From the NCBI GenBank assembly GCA_903825285.1, contig CAIJZY010000046.1, positions 62,001-126,000 on the forward strand: a stretch of DNA of 64,000 nucleotides. Direction: 5' to 3'. Below the pieces are notes generated by a model. That model saw nothing but the letters and a program-made list of their open reading frames with translations. It had not been told where the DNA came from and searched no databases. Of this stretch, positions 1-8,340 are shown piece after piece (the stretch's first letter is position 1; every line of letters begins with the position of its first letter). This stretch comes from an uncultured Opitutia bacterium (GTDB taxonomy: Bacteria > Verrucomicrobiota > Verrucomicrobiia > Opitutales > Opitutaceae). Position numbers and translations under genes: made by a program.

Positions 1-470
1 AGCTCGCGGCAGCGCTTCACCAGCGGCGTGAAGGCGTCGTGCAGCCGCTGCAGCTCGGACTCGTAGGCGGCGTCGGAGTACTCGCGGACGGCGAACTTCT
101 TCTTGTCGGCGTAATTGCCGGGGTTCACCCGGACCTTCTCGACGTGCTCGACGGCCTCCATCGCGGCGCTGGGGAGGAAGTGGATGTCGGCGACCAGCGG
201 GATGTGGCCGAAGCCGGCGGCGGTGAACTGCGCGCGGATGTCGCGCAGGCACTGCGCGGCGGCGACGTTGGGCGCGGTGATGCGGACGATCTCGCAGCCG
301 ACCTCGGCGAGGGCGATGGACTGGCGGACGGTGGCGGCGACATCCTGTGTGTCGCTCGTGGTCATGGACTGCAGCCGGATCGGATGGGCGCCGCCGATCC
401 CGACGGCGCCGACCATGACCTCCGTGGTGGGCCGGCGCACGGTGCGGAAGCGTGACGCGCAGTACGACAT
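1..470 (-). CDS. ispG: 4-hydroxy-3-methylbut-2-enyl-diphosphate synthase, N-terminal part
   Basis: This is the first 156 residues of IspG (GcpE), the cytosolic [4Fe-4S] enzyme that converts MEcPP to HMBPP in the MEP isoprenoid pathway. The ATG lies at 470, ten bases after the rseP stop. The frame is open to the left edge, so the gene is truncated by the window and not broken. TIM-barrel motifs are visible: IRLQSMTTSDTQD, ADIHFLPSAA and VRVNPGNYADKK. The following stretch (FTPLVKRCREL) looks like the plant/chlamydial long form of IspG, which has an extra domain; this is inference because the rest, including the cluster cysteines, is outside the window. It is the last visible gene of the uppS-cdsA-dxr-rseP-ispG run. 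Confidence 0.9.
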   Translation of the reverse strand, partial: MSYCASRFRTVRRPTTEVMVGAVGIGGAHPIRLQSMTTSDTQDVAATVRQSIALAEVGCEIVRITAPNVAAAQCLRDIRAQFTAAGFGHIPLVADIHFLPSAAMEAVEHVEKVRVNPGNYADKKKFAVREYSDAAYESELQRLHDAFTPLVKRCRE

Positions 471-480
471 GCGGCGCGGG

Positions 481-1938
481 TCAGGGCTTGGCGGGCGCCG
501 GGACGGCGGCCGGCGCGGCGGCGCGCGGGGCGGCCTCCGCGCGGTTCTCGCGGCGCATCCGGGCGACGTCAAAGAAGCTCACGTACAGGATCATCGAGAG
601 CAGCAGCACCATGAAGATGCCCTGCGTGGTCGCGATGACGTTGACCGGCAGGGCGCGGCCACGGAGGCGGGCGAGCGTGGCGAACACGATCTGGCCGCCG
701 TCGAGCACCGGGATCGGGAGCAGGTTGAAGATGGCCAGGTTGACATTGATCAGGATCGTGAACCACAGCAGCCGGCGGACGTCCCACTGCGCCTGCCGGT
801 GCAGCTCGCGCGCGATGCCGATGGGGCCGGAGAGCTTGGAGGGGCCGATGTCCGAGCTGGGGCTCAGCAGCGCGCCCAGCGTGCGGAAGGTGCCGGTGAC
901 ATTGTCGGCGATCTGGGCGAAGGGCGACGGGTGGATGATGATCGTGCTGTCGCGGTAGCGGATGCCGACGCGGGCGACCTTGGCGCCGGTGCGCTCGTCG
1001 ATCTCCAGCCGCGGCTGGATCGCGAGGCGGATCTCCTGGCCGTCGCGGCGCAGCCGGAACTCGGAGGCGCGGCCGGCATGCTGCGCGAGGTGCTCGCTCA
1101 GGGCCAGGCGCTGGAAGAGCAGCTCGCCGTCCACGGCGAGGATGTGGTCACCCGTCCGCACGCCGGCGGCCTCGGCGGGCGAGCCCGGCAGCACGGAATC
1201 GACGGAGAGGTCCTCGGCCGGCTCGATGCCCGCGCTCCGGACATTGTCCTCGCCGACCAGGCGGGGGTAGACGGTGAGCTGGAGCGTCCGGCCGCCGCGC
1301 TCGACCACGAACAGCGACTCGCGCCGGCCGTCGCCCGCCCGGGCGTGGCCCAGGAGGATGTTGGTGATGATGTCCTCGAAGTTCTGGACCGGGATGCCGT
1401 CGATGGCCCGGACGTAGTCGCCGGGCTGCAGGCCGGCGGCGAGCGCGGGGTTCGGGGCGGCGGTGCCGTCGGCCAGCCGGATGGTGGGGGCGAGGTGGCC
1501 GATCTGGGTGGTGTTCCACTCCGCGATGGTGGGCTGGCCGGCGACCCAGACGACGCAGGCGAGGCCGAAGGCGAAGAGGACGTTGAAGGCCGCGCCGGCG
1601 ACGAACACGAGGACCTTGCTGAGGTAGCCGATGGGGGGCAGGGCGGCGACGTCGAGCTCGCTCGCGCCCTCGACGGGCCCGAGGTCGGCGAGCTGGGGCA
1701 GCAGCACGTAGCCGCCGAGGGGGATCCAGGCCAGCCGGTACTCGACGCCGTCGCGGCCGGTCCAGGCGACGATCGCGGGCCCGAAGCCGATGGAGAACCG
1801 CTCGACCTTCACGCCCCGCCAGCGGGCCACGAGAAAATGGCCGAGCTCGTGGACGAAGATCGAGCTGCCGAAGAAGACGACGACAAGCAGGATGGACCAG
1901 AGGCTGGCCAGCAGGCTGGCGGACGAGTCAAGGGGCAT
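481..1938 (-). CDS. rseP: RIP metalloprotease RseP (site-2 protease)
   Basis: 485-residue inner-membrane zinc protease of the S2P family. In other bacteria it cuts anti-sigma factors and signal-peptide remnants inside the membrane. The zinc motif is HELGH at residues 30-34 in the first membrane helix. Two PDZ domains follow, with ligand-loop sequences GLQPGDYVRAIDG and AGVRTGDHILAVDG. The third catalytic motif, LLPIPVLDGGQ, lies in a C-terminal helix. The end is an Ala/Pro-rich tail. It starts at ATG 1938, 12 bases after the dxr stop, and is followed closely by ispG, which is the usual dxr-rseP linkage. Two PDZ domains match the E. coli-type architecture. Confidence 0.95.
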   Translation of the reverse strand: MPLDSSASLLASLWSILLVVVFFGSSIFVHELGHFLVARWRGVKVERFSIGFGPAIVAWTGRDGVEYRLAWIPLGGYVLLPQLADLGPVEGASELDVAALPPIGYLSKVLVFVAGAAFNVLFAFGLACVVWVAGQPTIAEWNTTQIGHLAPTIRLADGTAAPNPALAAGLQPGDYVRAIDGIPVQNFEDIITNILLGHARAGDGRRESLFVVERGGRTLQLTVYPRLVGEDNVRSAGIEPAEDLSVDSVLPGSPAEAAGVRTGDHILAVDGELLFQRLALSEHLAQHAGRASEFRLRRDGQEIRLAIQPRLEIDERTGAKVARVGIRYRDSTIIIHPSPFAQIADNVTGTFRTLGALLSPSSDIGPSKLSGPIGIARELHRQAQWDVRRLLWFTILINVNLAIFNLLPIPVLDGGQIVFATLARLRGRALPVNVIATTQGIFMVLLLSMILYVSFFDVARMRRENRAEAAPRAAAPAAVPAPAKP

Positions 1939-1950
1939 GGCGGGTCGGGA

Positions 1951-3129
1951 TCACGCGCGCAGGCGCGCGGTGGCGGCGCGGCGGGCGCCGGCGTCGGCGT
2001 CAAGGACCGCGGCGAGGCTGGAGGGTTCGAAGTTTTCCACGTGCTGGAGAGTGTGATCGACGACTGCCGGAATCGCAAGAAACGGGAGGCGACCGGCCAG
2101 AAAGGCGGCCACGGCGACCTCGTTGGCGGCGTTGAAGACCGCGGGCGCCACGCCGCCGGCGGCCATCGCCTGCCGGGCAAGCCGGAAGCACGGGTAGCGC
2201 AGCTCGTCCACCGGCCGGAAGTCGAGCCCGAGCAGCTTGGTGAAGTCGAGGGCCGCGTCCACCCCCGGCGCCCGCGCCGGATGAAGCAGCGCGTGCTGGA
2301 TCGGGAACGTCATGGACGGCGGCGAGAGCTGCGCGAGCATGGCGCCGTCGGTGAACTCGACCAGGCAGTGCACGATGCTCTGCGGGTGGATCACCGCGGT
2401 GCACTGCTCCGGGCGGAGGCCGAAGAGCCACTGGGCCTCGATCAGCTCGAGTCCCTTGTTGGCGAGCGTGGCGGAATCGACCGTGATCTTCGGCCCCATC
2501 GACCAGGTGGGATGCTTGGTGGCGTCGGCCGGTGTCACGTGCGTCAGCCGCTCGTGCGACCAGTCGCGGAACGCGCCCCCGCTGGCCGTCAGCACGATCC
2601 GGCGCACCCCGGCCTGCGGGTGTCCGGCGAGGCACTGGAAAACGGCGCTGTGCTCGCTGTCCACCGGCAGGAGCTTCCCGCCGTGCTTCTGCGCCGCGGC
2701 CATGATGAACCGGCCGGCCAGCACGAGGATCTCCTTGGACGCGAGGGCGAGGTCCTTGCCGGCGGCGAGCGCGGCGAGCGCGGGCTCGAGCCCGGTGGTG
2801 CCGACGACGGCGACCAGGACGGTGTCGGCCGCGGGCAGCGCGGCGAGGGCGACCAGCCCGGCGGGACCGCCGTGGAGCTGGGTGCCCGGCGGGAAGGCGC
2901 CGGACGCCTTGGCGTCGGCGTAGGCGGCCTCCTCATAGACCGCGACGTGCGGCACGTGGAAGTCGCGGGCGATCTGCGCGAGCCGGGCGTGATGGGCGCG
3001 GGCCGCGATGCCCACCAGCTCAAGCTTGTCCGGGTGCGCCGCGATCACGCGCAGCGTGCTCTCGCCGATCGAGCCGGTGGCGCCGAGCAGGACAACGCGC
3101 TTGCGGGGACTGGAAGGTGAGGCGGCCAA
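1951..3129 (-). CDS. dxr: 1-deoxy-D-xylulose-5-phosphate reductoisomerase
   Basis: Converts DXP to MEP with NADPH, the committed step of the MEP pathway. Visible are the nucleotide-binding LGATGSIGE, the ASKEILVLAG segment, the metal/substrate motif DSEHSAVFQ, VDSATLANKGLELIEA and the C-terminal NAANEVAVAAF. The frame runs open up to an ATG at 3279, but that extension is a translation of a 7-bp periodic intergenic repeat (3185-3298). I therefore place the start at an in-frame TTG at 3129, nine residues before KRVVLLG; no clear ribosome binding site decides this. An in-frame TTG at about 3165 is an alternative. It lies between cdsA and rseP in the same direction. Confidence 0.9.
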   Translation of the reverse strand: MAASPSSPRKRVVLLGATGSIGESTLRVIAAHPDKLELVGIAARAHHARLAQIARDFHVPHVAVYEEAAYADAKASGAFPPGTQLHGGPAGLVALAALPAADTVLVAVVGTTGLEPALAALAAGKDLALASKEILVLAGRFIMAAAQKHGGKLLPVDSEHSAVFQCLAGHPQAGVRRIVLTASGGAFRDWSHERLTHVTPADATKHPTWSMGPKITVDSATLANKGLELIEAQWLFGLRPEQCTAVIHPQSIVHCLVEFTDGAMLAQLSPPSMTFPIQHALLHPARAPGVDAALDFTKLLGLDFRPVDELRYPCFRLARQAMAAGGVAPAVFNAANEVAVAAFLAGRLPFLAIPAVVDHTLQHVENFEPSSLAAVLDADAGARRAATARLRA

Positions 3130-3184
3130 GGAACGGAGAGGTTGGCGGAACCGGCCGCGGCGGGGCAAGCCTGTGCTGGCGGGA

Positions 3185-3298
3185 AGTCGGAGCTCGGCGT
3201 TCGCAGCTCGGAGTTCGATGATGGTGGGCGGGAACCGTGGCGGTGTGCGGACCTGCGCTTCACTCCACGATCTCCGCACTGCGATCGCCGATCACCGC
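3185..3298. repeat. Intergenic inverted repeat, 7-bp unit family
   Basis: The left arm (about 3185-3219) reads as degenerate 7-mers of the type GCTCGGA/GTTCGCA. The right arm (about 3262-3298) carries the complementary type CGATCTC/CGATCGC. It fills the cdsA-dxr gap. The same family appears at 15216-15298 and 40000-40080. Confidence 0.65.
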
Positions 3299-3312
3299 CC
3301 GCCGGCCCGGGC

Positions 3313-4146
3313 TCAGGGCAGCCCGAGCAGGAAATAGCCCAGCGGGGCGGTGAGCAGCAGGCTGTCGCTGACGTCGAAGACGCCGCCGATGCCGGGGACG
3401 CCGCCGCCGGAGTCCTTGAGCGCGGCGCGCCGCTTGATGATGGACTCGATCAGGTCGGAGACGATGGCCACGACGGCGACGGGGGCGGCGAGCAGCGCGC
3501 CGATCAGGGGGTTGAAGTGCGGCGGCAGGGTGCCGCGGCCGAGCCAGGCGACGAGCGCGCCGACGCCCGCGGCGACGACCACGCCGCCGACGGCGCCCTC
3601 CCAGGTCTTCTTGGGCGAGATCTGCGGCGCCATGTGGTGCCGGCCGATCGCGAGGCCGGTCAGCAGCGCGCCGACATCGCAGAACTTCGCGACGGCCACG
3701 ACCCAGACGCAGAGCAGGAGCCGGCCGTCGGGCGTGACGACATCGCCCGGGAGCGGGGTGACGATCCGGACGAGGTACTGCAGCATGAGGGCGACGTAGA
3801 CCAGGCCGAAGACCGTGCTGGCGAGGGCCTCGACGCGCGTGGCGGGATCGCGCTCGCCGAGGATGCGGATGGAAAAGACGATGACGGCGAGGGCGAGCGC
3901 GTGGGCGCTGGCCGGCAGGCCGACCTGGGCGTGCAGCCACGGCGCGATCGTGATCAGCGCGCCGAAGGCCATGCCGAACCGGTGGAACGGCGCGAGGCCG
4001 GCGCCCCCGAGGAGCTGGTAGAGCTCGCGCAGCGTGAGCACCGAGAGGAGCGTGGCGAGCACCACGGCGCCGGTGGTGCGGAAGAACCAGATCGTGGAAA
4101 AGACCACGCCCCAGAGGAGGACGGTGCTGAGGATGCGTTTGCCCAT
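3313..4146 (-). CDS. cdsA: Phosphatidate cytidylyltransferase
   Basis: 277-residue polytopic membrane enzyme making CDP-diacylglycerol from phosphatidate and CTP, the entry to phospholipid headgroup synthesis. The C-terminal family signature is present as IKRRAALKDSGGGVPGIGG followed by VFDVSDS. The usual histidine of GHGG is isoleucine here and the usual DRxD reads DVSD. I believe similar variants occur in related phyla, so I treat it as lineage variation. Several hydrophobic segments precede it. ATG at 4146 (MGKRILS) lies 5 bases after the uppS stop, so the two genes are probably cotranscribed. Upstream in-frame codons overlap uppS and were not used. Confidence 0.93.
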   Translation of the reverse strand: MGKRILSTVLLWGVVFSTIWFFRTTGAVVLATLLSVLTLRELYQLLGGAGLAPFHRFGMAFGALITIAPWLHAQVGLPASAHALALAVIVFSIRILGERDPATRVEALASTVFGLVYVALMLQYLVRIVTPLPGDVVTPDGRLLLCVWVVAVAKFCDVGALLTGLAIGRHHMAPQISPKKTWEGAVGGVVVAAGVGALVAWLGRGTLPPHFNPLIGALLAAPVAVVAIVSDLIESIIKRRAALKDSGGGVPGIGGVFDVSDSLLLTAPLGYFLLGLP

Positions 4147-4151
4147 GGGGA

Positions 4152-4925
4152 TTACTTGCTGGCGGGGTGGACCGGGGCCCGCACCTGCTCCGTGGTGCGC
4201 CCGTAGCGGCGCTCGCGGCGGGCGTACTCGGCGCAGGCGGCGGCGAGGTCGTCCCGGGTGAAGTCGGGCCAGAGCACGGGCGTGAACACCAGCTCGGCGT
4301 AGGCGCCCTGCAGGAGGAGGAAATTGCTCAGCCGCGTCTCGCCGGAGGTGCGGATGATGAGGTCGGGGTCGGGCAGGTCCGCGGTGCCGAGGTACCGGCT
4401 GAACGTCGCCCACGAGCTGTCGTTGAGCTTCTCCTCGCCGGCGGCCACCGCCGCGGCATACGCGCGGGCCGCGTCCACCACCTCGGTGCGCGAGCCGTAG
4501 TTGAGCGCGAGCACGAGCGTGTAGTCGGTGAACCCCGCCGTCTCCGTGATCGTGCGCCGCAGCTGCCGCTGCACGCCCGCCGGCAGCTCGTCGGTCCGCC
4601 CGATCGTGCGCAGCCGCACGCGGTCCTGCACGAAGGTCTTCAGCTCCTGCTTCAGGTAGAACTCGAGCAGCCGCATCAGGCCGCCGACCTCCGCCGGGGG
4701 CCGGTTCCAGTTCTCCACCGAGAACGCGTAGAGGGTGAGCATGCGCACGCCGAGTTCGCGCGCGGCGTTGGTCACGGTCCGGACCGTCTCGACCCCGCGC
4801 CGGTGGCCCTCGAGCCGCGGCAGCCCGCGCTGCTGGGCCCAGCGTCCGTTGCCATCCATGATGATGGCGACATGCGCGGGGACCTTCCCCTGGGCAGACT
4901 CGGGACGGGCAGCGTTTTGGGGCAT
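4152..4925 (-). CDS. uppS: Isoprenyl transferase (undecaprenyl diphosphate synthase)
   Basis: 257-residue cis-prenyltransferase that elongates FPP with IPP to undecaprenyl-PP, the lipid carrier for peptidoglycan and O-antigen. The catalytic N-terminal motif is IIMDGNGRWAQQRGLP, with the metal-binding aspartate. SVENWNRP and the C-terminal signature PDLIIRTSGETRLSNFLLLQ are present. Start chosen at ATG 4925; a GTG three codons upstream (4934) is the alternative. It is the first gene of the minus-strand run uppS-cdsA-dxr-rseP-ispG. Confidence 0.95.
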   Translation of the reverse strand: MPQNAARPESAQGKVPAHVAIIMDGNGRWAQQRGLPRLEGHRRGVETVRTVTNAARELGVRMLTLYAFSVENWNRPPAEVGGLMRLLEFYLKQELKTFVQDRVRLRTIGRTDELPAGVQRQLRRTITETAGFTDYTLVLALNYGSRTEVVDAARAYAAAVAAGEEKLNDSSWATFSRYLGTADLPDPDLIIRTSGETRLSNFLLLQGAYAELVFTPVLWPDFTRDDLAAACAEYARRERRYGRTTEQVRAPVHPASK

Positions 4926-5032
4926 GCGGTGCACGGAGTTAGGGTGGCGGGACCTGATTTGACAAGCCGCGTTCGCGGGCGGTGAGCCGGGCCGCGCTTG
5001 CCTTCTGCCGGTCCGCCGGGCAATCCCGGCCC

Positions 5033-5329
5033 ATGCAGACCAAGCCCCTGACTGCCACCGCGATCAAGCGGGCCCTCGCCGAACTCCCGGGCTGGTCCGG
5101 TGGCCCGAAGGCCCTGACCCGCACCTACACCTTCGGCAGCTTTCGCGAGGCCATGAGCTTCATGGTGCGCGCCGGTTTCGAGGCCGAGGCGCTGAACCAC
5201 CACCCGGAGTGGACCAATGTCTACAACCGCGTCGTCATCCGGCTGAACACGCACGATGCCGGCGGTCGGGTGACCGCGAAGGATGTCGCGCTCGCGCGCC
5301 GGCTGCAGGCCCTGGCCTGGGTGGACTAG
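5033..5329 (+). CDS. Pterin-4a-carbinolamine dehydratase
   Basis: 98-residue small alpha/beta protein of the PCD/DCoH family, which dehydrates 4a-hydroxytetrahydropterins to recycle the pterin cofactor. The active-site histidines sit in the diagnostic segment EALNHHPEWTNVYNRV, and the final W lies near the C-terminus (LAWVD). I chose ATG 5033 (MQTKPL) because it gives the usual family length. An upstream codon at 4982 would add 17 residues with no family counterpart. It is a single gene, divergent from uppS and convergent with the membrane-protein gene, with a GC-rich hairpin just after its stop. Confidence 0.9.
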   Translation: MQTKPLTATAIKRALAELPGWSGGPKALTRTYTFGSFREAMSFMVRAGFEAEALNHHPEWTNVYNRVVIRLNTHDAGGRVTAKDVALARRLQALAWVD

Positions 5330-5340
5330 GCCTCCCCAGG

Positions 5341-5414
5341 TAGGGCGGGGTCGCCGACCCCGCCTTGTTCCAAAATTCAAAAATCTGGAAGGCGGGGTCA
5401 GCGACCCCGCCCTA
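5341..5414. repeat. GC-rich double-palindromic hairpin
   Basis: Arms 5341-5366 and 5389-5414 are near-perfect reverse complements, and each arm is itself a palindrome (GGCGGGGTC against GACCCCGCC). The 22-nt loop is A-rich. It lies between two convergent genes, 11 bases after the pterin dehydratase stop. It could act as a bidirectional terminator, although no T-tract follows either arm. Confidence 0.8.
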
Positions 5415-6784
5415 CAACTGAATCCTCCGCCGGCTCGCGCCACAGGGCGAGCAGCGCGGCGGCGGCGGCACTCGCATTAAACAGCGCGACCGCCAGCCAA
5501 AGCCACGTGGCCCGGTGCAGTCCATGGTCAGGCCAGCGCGCGGCGAGCAAATCCGGGGCCGCATCTCCGGGCGGCCTGGTCAGCAGGCCGGGCAGGGCCT
5601 GACGCACCGCCGGCTGCGCCAGCAGGCGGTCGAGGTAGCCCACCTCGGGATAGGGCCGCACGGGGAAAGTCGCCGCCTCCAGGGCCGCGGGACCTCCGCC
5701 GGCGTAATAGTGCTGGATGAGCTGGGTCTGACCCTGCGCGTAGCCCCGCATCACCGGCACGTCGTAGATGGTGTGGCTGCGGGCGAACCGCCAGCCCAGC
5801 AGGCCGGTCCAGCCGGCCCACGCCACGACCAGTCCCAGCATCGCGGCGCGCAGTCCGCGGCGGCCGGCGGCGGCCGCGAAAAAATCATGGGCGAGGAGGC
5901 CGTTCGCGACGACGCCGACGGCGGAAGAGCAGCGCCGTCGCCAGCAGGGCGGGACTCCACAGCAGCAGCGCGAACCACGTCGGCTGCGTGGCGGGCCAGG
6001 AGAACGCGTGGGCCGCGGTGTGCAGGATGTCGGTCAGCTGGCCGCCGCCCTGGCGGAGCGACGGGCTGCGCAGCACCGCCAGCAGTCCGCCCGCCACGAT
6101 CGCGAGGCTGAGCCCGGCGGCCGCGAGCAGCGGTCCCCGCGCGGCGCCGGGCAGGCGCAGCCGCCGCAGGCAGAGCAGCGCGGCGACGGCGGACGCGGCC
6201 GGGCCGCTGCCGAAGGTGACGGCGCCGATGAGCCCCGCGGCGAGCCCCAGCCACCACCAGCCGTCGCATCCCGCCAGCGCGTCGGCGGCGACGAGCTGCA
6301 CGATGGCGGTGAGCACCAGCAGCTCGACCGAGGACTGGAAGCCCCACAGCGCGTTGCCGTAGAACAGCGGCGAGGCCAGCCAGACCGCGGCGACGAGGGC
6401 GGTGAGCGCGAGCCCCGTCGCGGTGGTCCGCCGCCGGACCTGGCGGAAAAGAAACGCGAACGCCGCGGCGAGCAGCGCGTTGTTCACGAGCATCTCCGCG
6501 AGCATGTCCCAGCGGCCCGTGAGCCGGTAGAGGCCGTAGGCGATCAGCCGCGTGGCCACCAGCGGGTGGTCGCTGTGCAGGATGACGAAGTGGCGCCAGG
6601 ACAGCACGTGCTGGGCGTCGGGCACGATCAGCTGCTCGGCCTCGGCGATCCATTGGTCGTGGAACGGCACCGGCGAGCCGGCGTAGAAGGTCAGCGCGCT
6701 CCGCCCGGCGAAGATCATCAGCCCCGCGAGGAGCGCCAGGGCCCACGCCCGGCCGGCGGCGCGCGGTGGGGACGGCGGGGCCAT
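5398..6784 (-). pseudogene. Polytopic membrane protein, frameshifted
   Basis: Two minus-strand frames read as one protein. The first part (6784 down to about 5930) begins MAPPSPPRAAGRAW and has many membrane helices and the segment PVPFHDQWIAEAEQLIVP. It then runs into an artefactual RRRRRRERPPRP and a stop at 5885. In the neighbouring frame the sequence continues naturally as VGVVANGLLAHDFFAAAAG and on to 5398. The span 1387 nt equals 3n+1, so one inserted base near 5925-5935 explains everything. It may be a sequencing error or a real lesion. The overall look is an uncharacterised integral membrane protein of glycosyltransferase-39-like topology; I do not recognise a specific function. ATG at 6784 follows the small lipoprotein by 4 bases. 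Confidence 0.6.
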
Positions 6785-6788
6785 GATG

Positions 6789-6938
6789 CTACCGGCCGAG
6801 CGGGACGCTCACGCTGGCGCCCCCGCGGAGCGGGTGATCCGAGCCGGCCTGCGCCCAGGAATGGAGGCTCGTGCAGCCGGTGAAGGTGGCGACGAGGAGG
6901 ACAGCCAGGCAGGGCAGGGCGCGGCGGAGGGAGTGCAT
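6789..6938 (-). CDS. Very small putative lipoprotein (49 aa)
   Basis: Reads MHSLRRALPCLAVLLVATF then TGC at residues 20-22, a lipobox-like end to a signal peptide, leaving a mature peptide of only 28 residues ending VPLGR. It lies 10 bases after the proA stop and 4 bases before the next ATG, so translational coupling is likely. I know no family. The tight fit between two same-strand genes and the convincing signal peptide are the only support. Confidence 0.55.
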   Translation of the reverse strand: MHSLRRALPCLAVLLVATFTGCTSLHSWAQAGSDHPLRGGASVSVPLGR

Positions 6939-6948
6939 GGCGGATGGG

Positions 6949-8226
6949 TCAGCCGCGCACCTGGCCGGTTCCCTCGATCACGAACTTGTGCGTGCAGAGC
7001 TCGCGCAGCCCCATCGGGCCGCGGGCGTGCAGCCGGTCGGTGCTGATGCCGATCTCGGCGCCGTAGCCGAACTCGAAGCCGTCGGTGAAGCGCGTGCTCG
7101 CGTTCCAGTAGACCGTGGCGCTGTCCACCTCGGCCAGGAACCGCCGCGCCGCGGCCGCGTCGGCCGTCACGATCGCGTCGCTGTGGTTCGAGCCGTCGCG
7201 GTTGATCGTCGCGATGGCGTCGCCGAGCGAGTCCACGACGCGCACGGCGATCACGTAGTCGAGGAACTCGGTGGAAAAGTCGGCCGCGGTCGCCGCGGTG
7301 TGCGGGATCCCCGCCGCGGCGAGCAGCGCGGCGCTGGCGGCGTCGCAGCGCAGCGCGACCTTGCTCGCCACGAGCGACCGGCCGGCGGCGGGCAGGAACT
7401 TCGCGGCGAGGTCGCGGTGCACCAGCAGCTGCTCGGCGGCGTTGCACGCGCTCGGGCGGGAGGCCTTGGCGTTGACCGTGATCCGCTCGGCCATGGCGAG
7501 GTCGGCCGCGGCGTCGACATAGACAAAGCACACGCCCCGGTAGTGCTTGATGACCGGGATGGTGGAGTTCTCCGCGACGTAGCGGATGAGGCTCTCGCCG
7601 CCGCGGGGGATGAGGCAGTGGACGAGCGTGTCGAGCTTCAGCAGCGTGGCGAGGGCGGCGCGGTCGGTGGTGGGGATCAGCTGGACCGCGTCGGCCGGCA
7701 GCGCGCCGGCATGCGCCAGGGCCTGCTGGATCAGGGCGACGAGCGCGGTGTTGGTCTGGAAGCACTCCTTGCCGCCGCGGAGGATGCAGGCGTTGCCGCT
7801 CTTCAGGCAGAGCACGGCGCAGTCGATGGTGACGTTGGGGCGGGCCTCGTAGATGATGCCGATGACGCCGATGGGCACGCGCAGCTTGCGAATGCGCAGG
7901 CCGTTCGGGCGGGTGGTTTCCTCGAGGACGTCGCCGACCGGATCCGGGAGTGCGACGACCTCGCGAACCGACTGGGCCAGGTGCGAGAGCCGGGCGGGGG
8001 TCAGCGTGAGGCGGTCGCGGGCGGCGGCGGTCAGCGCGGCGGCCTCGGGCGACGCGAGGTCGCGCGCGTTGGCCGCGAGCAGGCCCGGCTGCGAGGCGTC
8101 GATGAGGTCCGCCAGCCGCGCCAGCGCGGCGTTCTTTGCCGCGGTCGGGGCGACCGCCAGCGCCAGCGACGCGGCGCGGGCGCGCTGCGCGAGGGCGGTG
8201 ACGAGGGTGGCGAGTTCCGAGGCCAT
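6949..8226 (-). CDS. proA: Glutamate-5-semialdehyde dehydrogenase (gamma-glutamyl phosphate reductase)
   Basis: 425-residue NADPH-dependent enzyme of the aldehyde-dehydrogenase superfamily that reduces glutamyl-5-phosphate for proline synthesis. Recognisable are VPIGVIGIIYEARPNVT, SGNACILRGGKE, LIPRGGESLI, the catalytic cysteine in SACNAAEQLL, and the C-terminal GPMGLRELCTHK. Start chosen at ATG 8226 (MASELATL); an upstream in-frame extension to 8289 is repeat-derived. No proB is in the window. It is first of a three-gene minus-strand set. Confidence 0.95.
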   Translation of the reverse strand: MASELATLVTALAQRARAASLALAVAPTAAKNAALARLADLIDASQPGLLAANARDLASPEAAALTAAARDRLTLTPARLSHLAQSVREVVALPDPVGDVLEETTRPNGLRIRKLRVPIGVIGIIYEARPNVTIDCAVLCLKSGNACILRGGKECFQTNTALVALIQQALAHAGALPADAVQLIPTTDRAALATLLKLDTLVHCLIPRGGESLIRYVAENSTIPVIKHYRGVCFVYVDAAADLAMAERITVNAKASRPSACNAAEQLLVHRDLAAKFLPAAGRSLVASKVALRCDAASAALLAAAGIPHTAATAADFSTEFLDYVIAVRVVDSLGDAIATINRDGSNHSDAIVTADAAAARRFLAEVDSATVYWNASTRFTDGFEFGYGAEIGISTDRLHARGPMGLRELCTHKFVIEGTGQVRG

Positions 8227-8241
8227 GAGGTAGGGGAAAGT

Positions 8242-8319
8242 GTCACGTAACCGGTGACAAGTAACAAGATTTCCGCCGCGCGCCGGCAAATCGTGTCCCT
8301 TGCCCCTGGTCCCTTCGTG
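8242..8319. repeat. Two 7-bp periodic arms
   Basis: 8242-8268 carries units of the GTGACAA/GTAACAA type. 8293-8319 carries GTCCCTT/GCCCCTG type units. The arms are not complementary to each other, so each looks like half of a repeat pair. It occupies the gap between proA and the ABC permease. Confidence 0.5.
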
Positions 8320-8340
8320 CGGCGCTCCGCGCCGCCCGCG

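Noticed and set aside
115-3120. A 1001-codon plus-strand reading frame
   Set aside because: Shadow of ispG, rseP and dxr on the other strand; its sequence is low-complexity Gly/Arg/Asp.
5341-5414. A classical rho-independent terminator
   Set aside because: Stem is strong but neither side has a T-tract.
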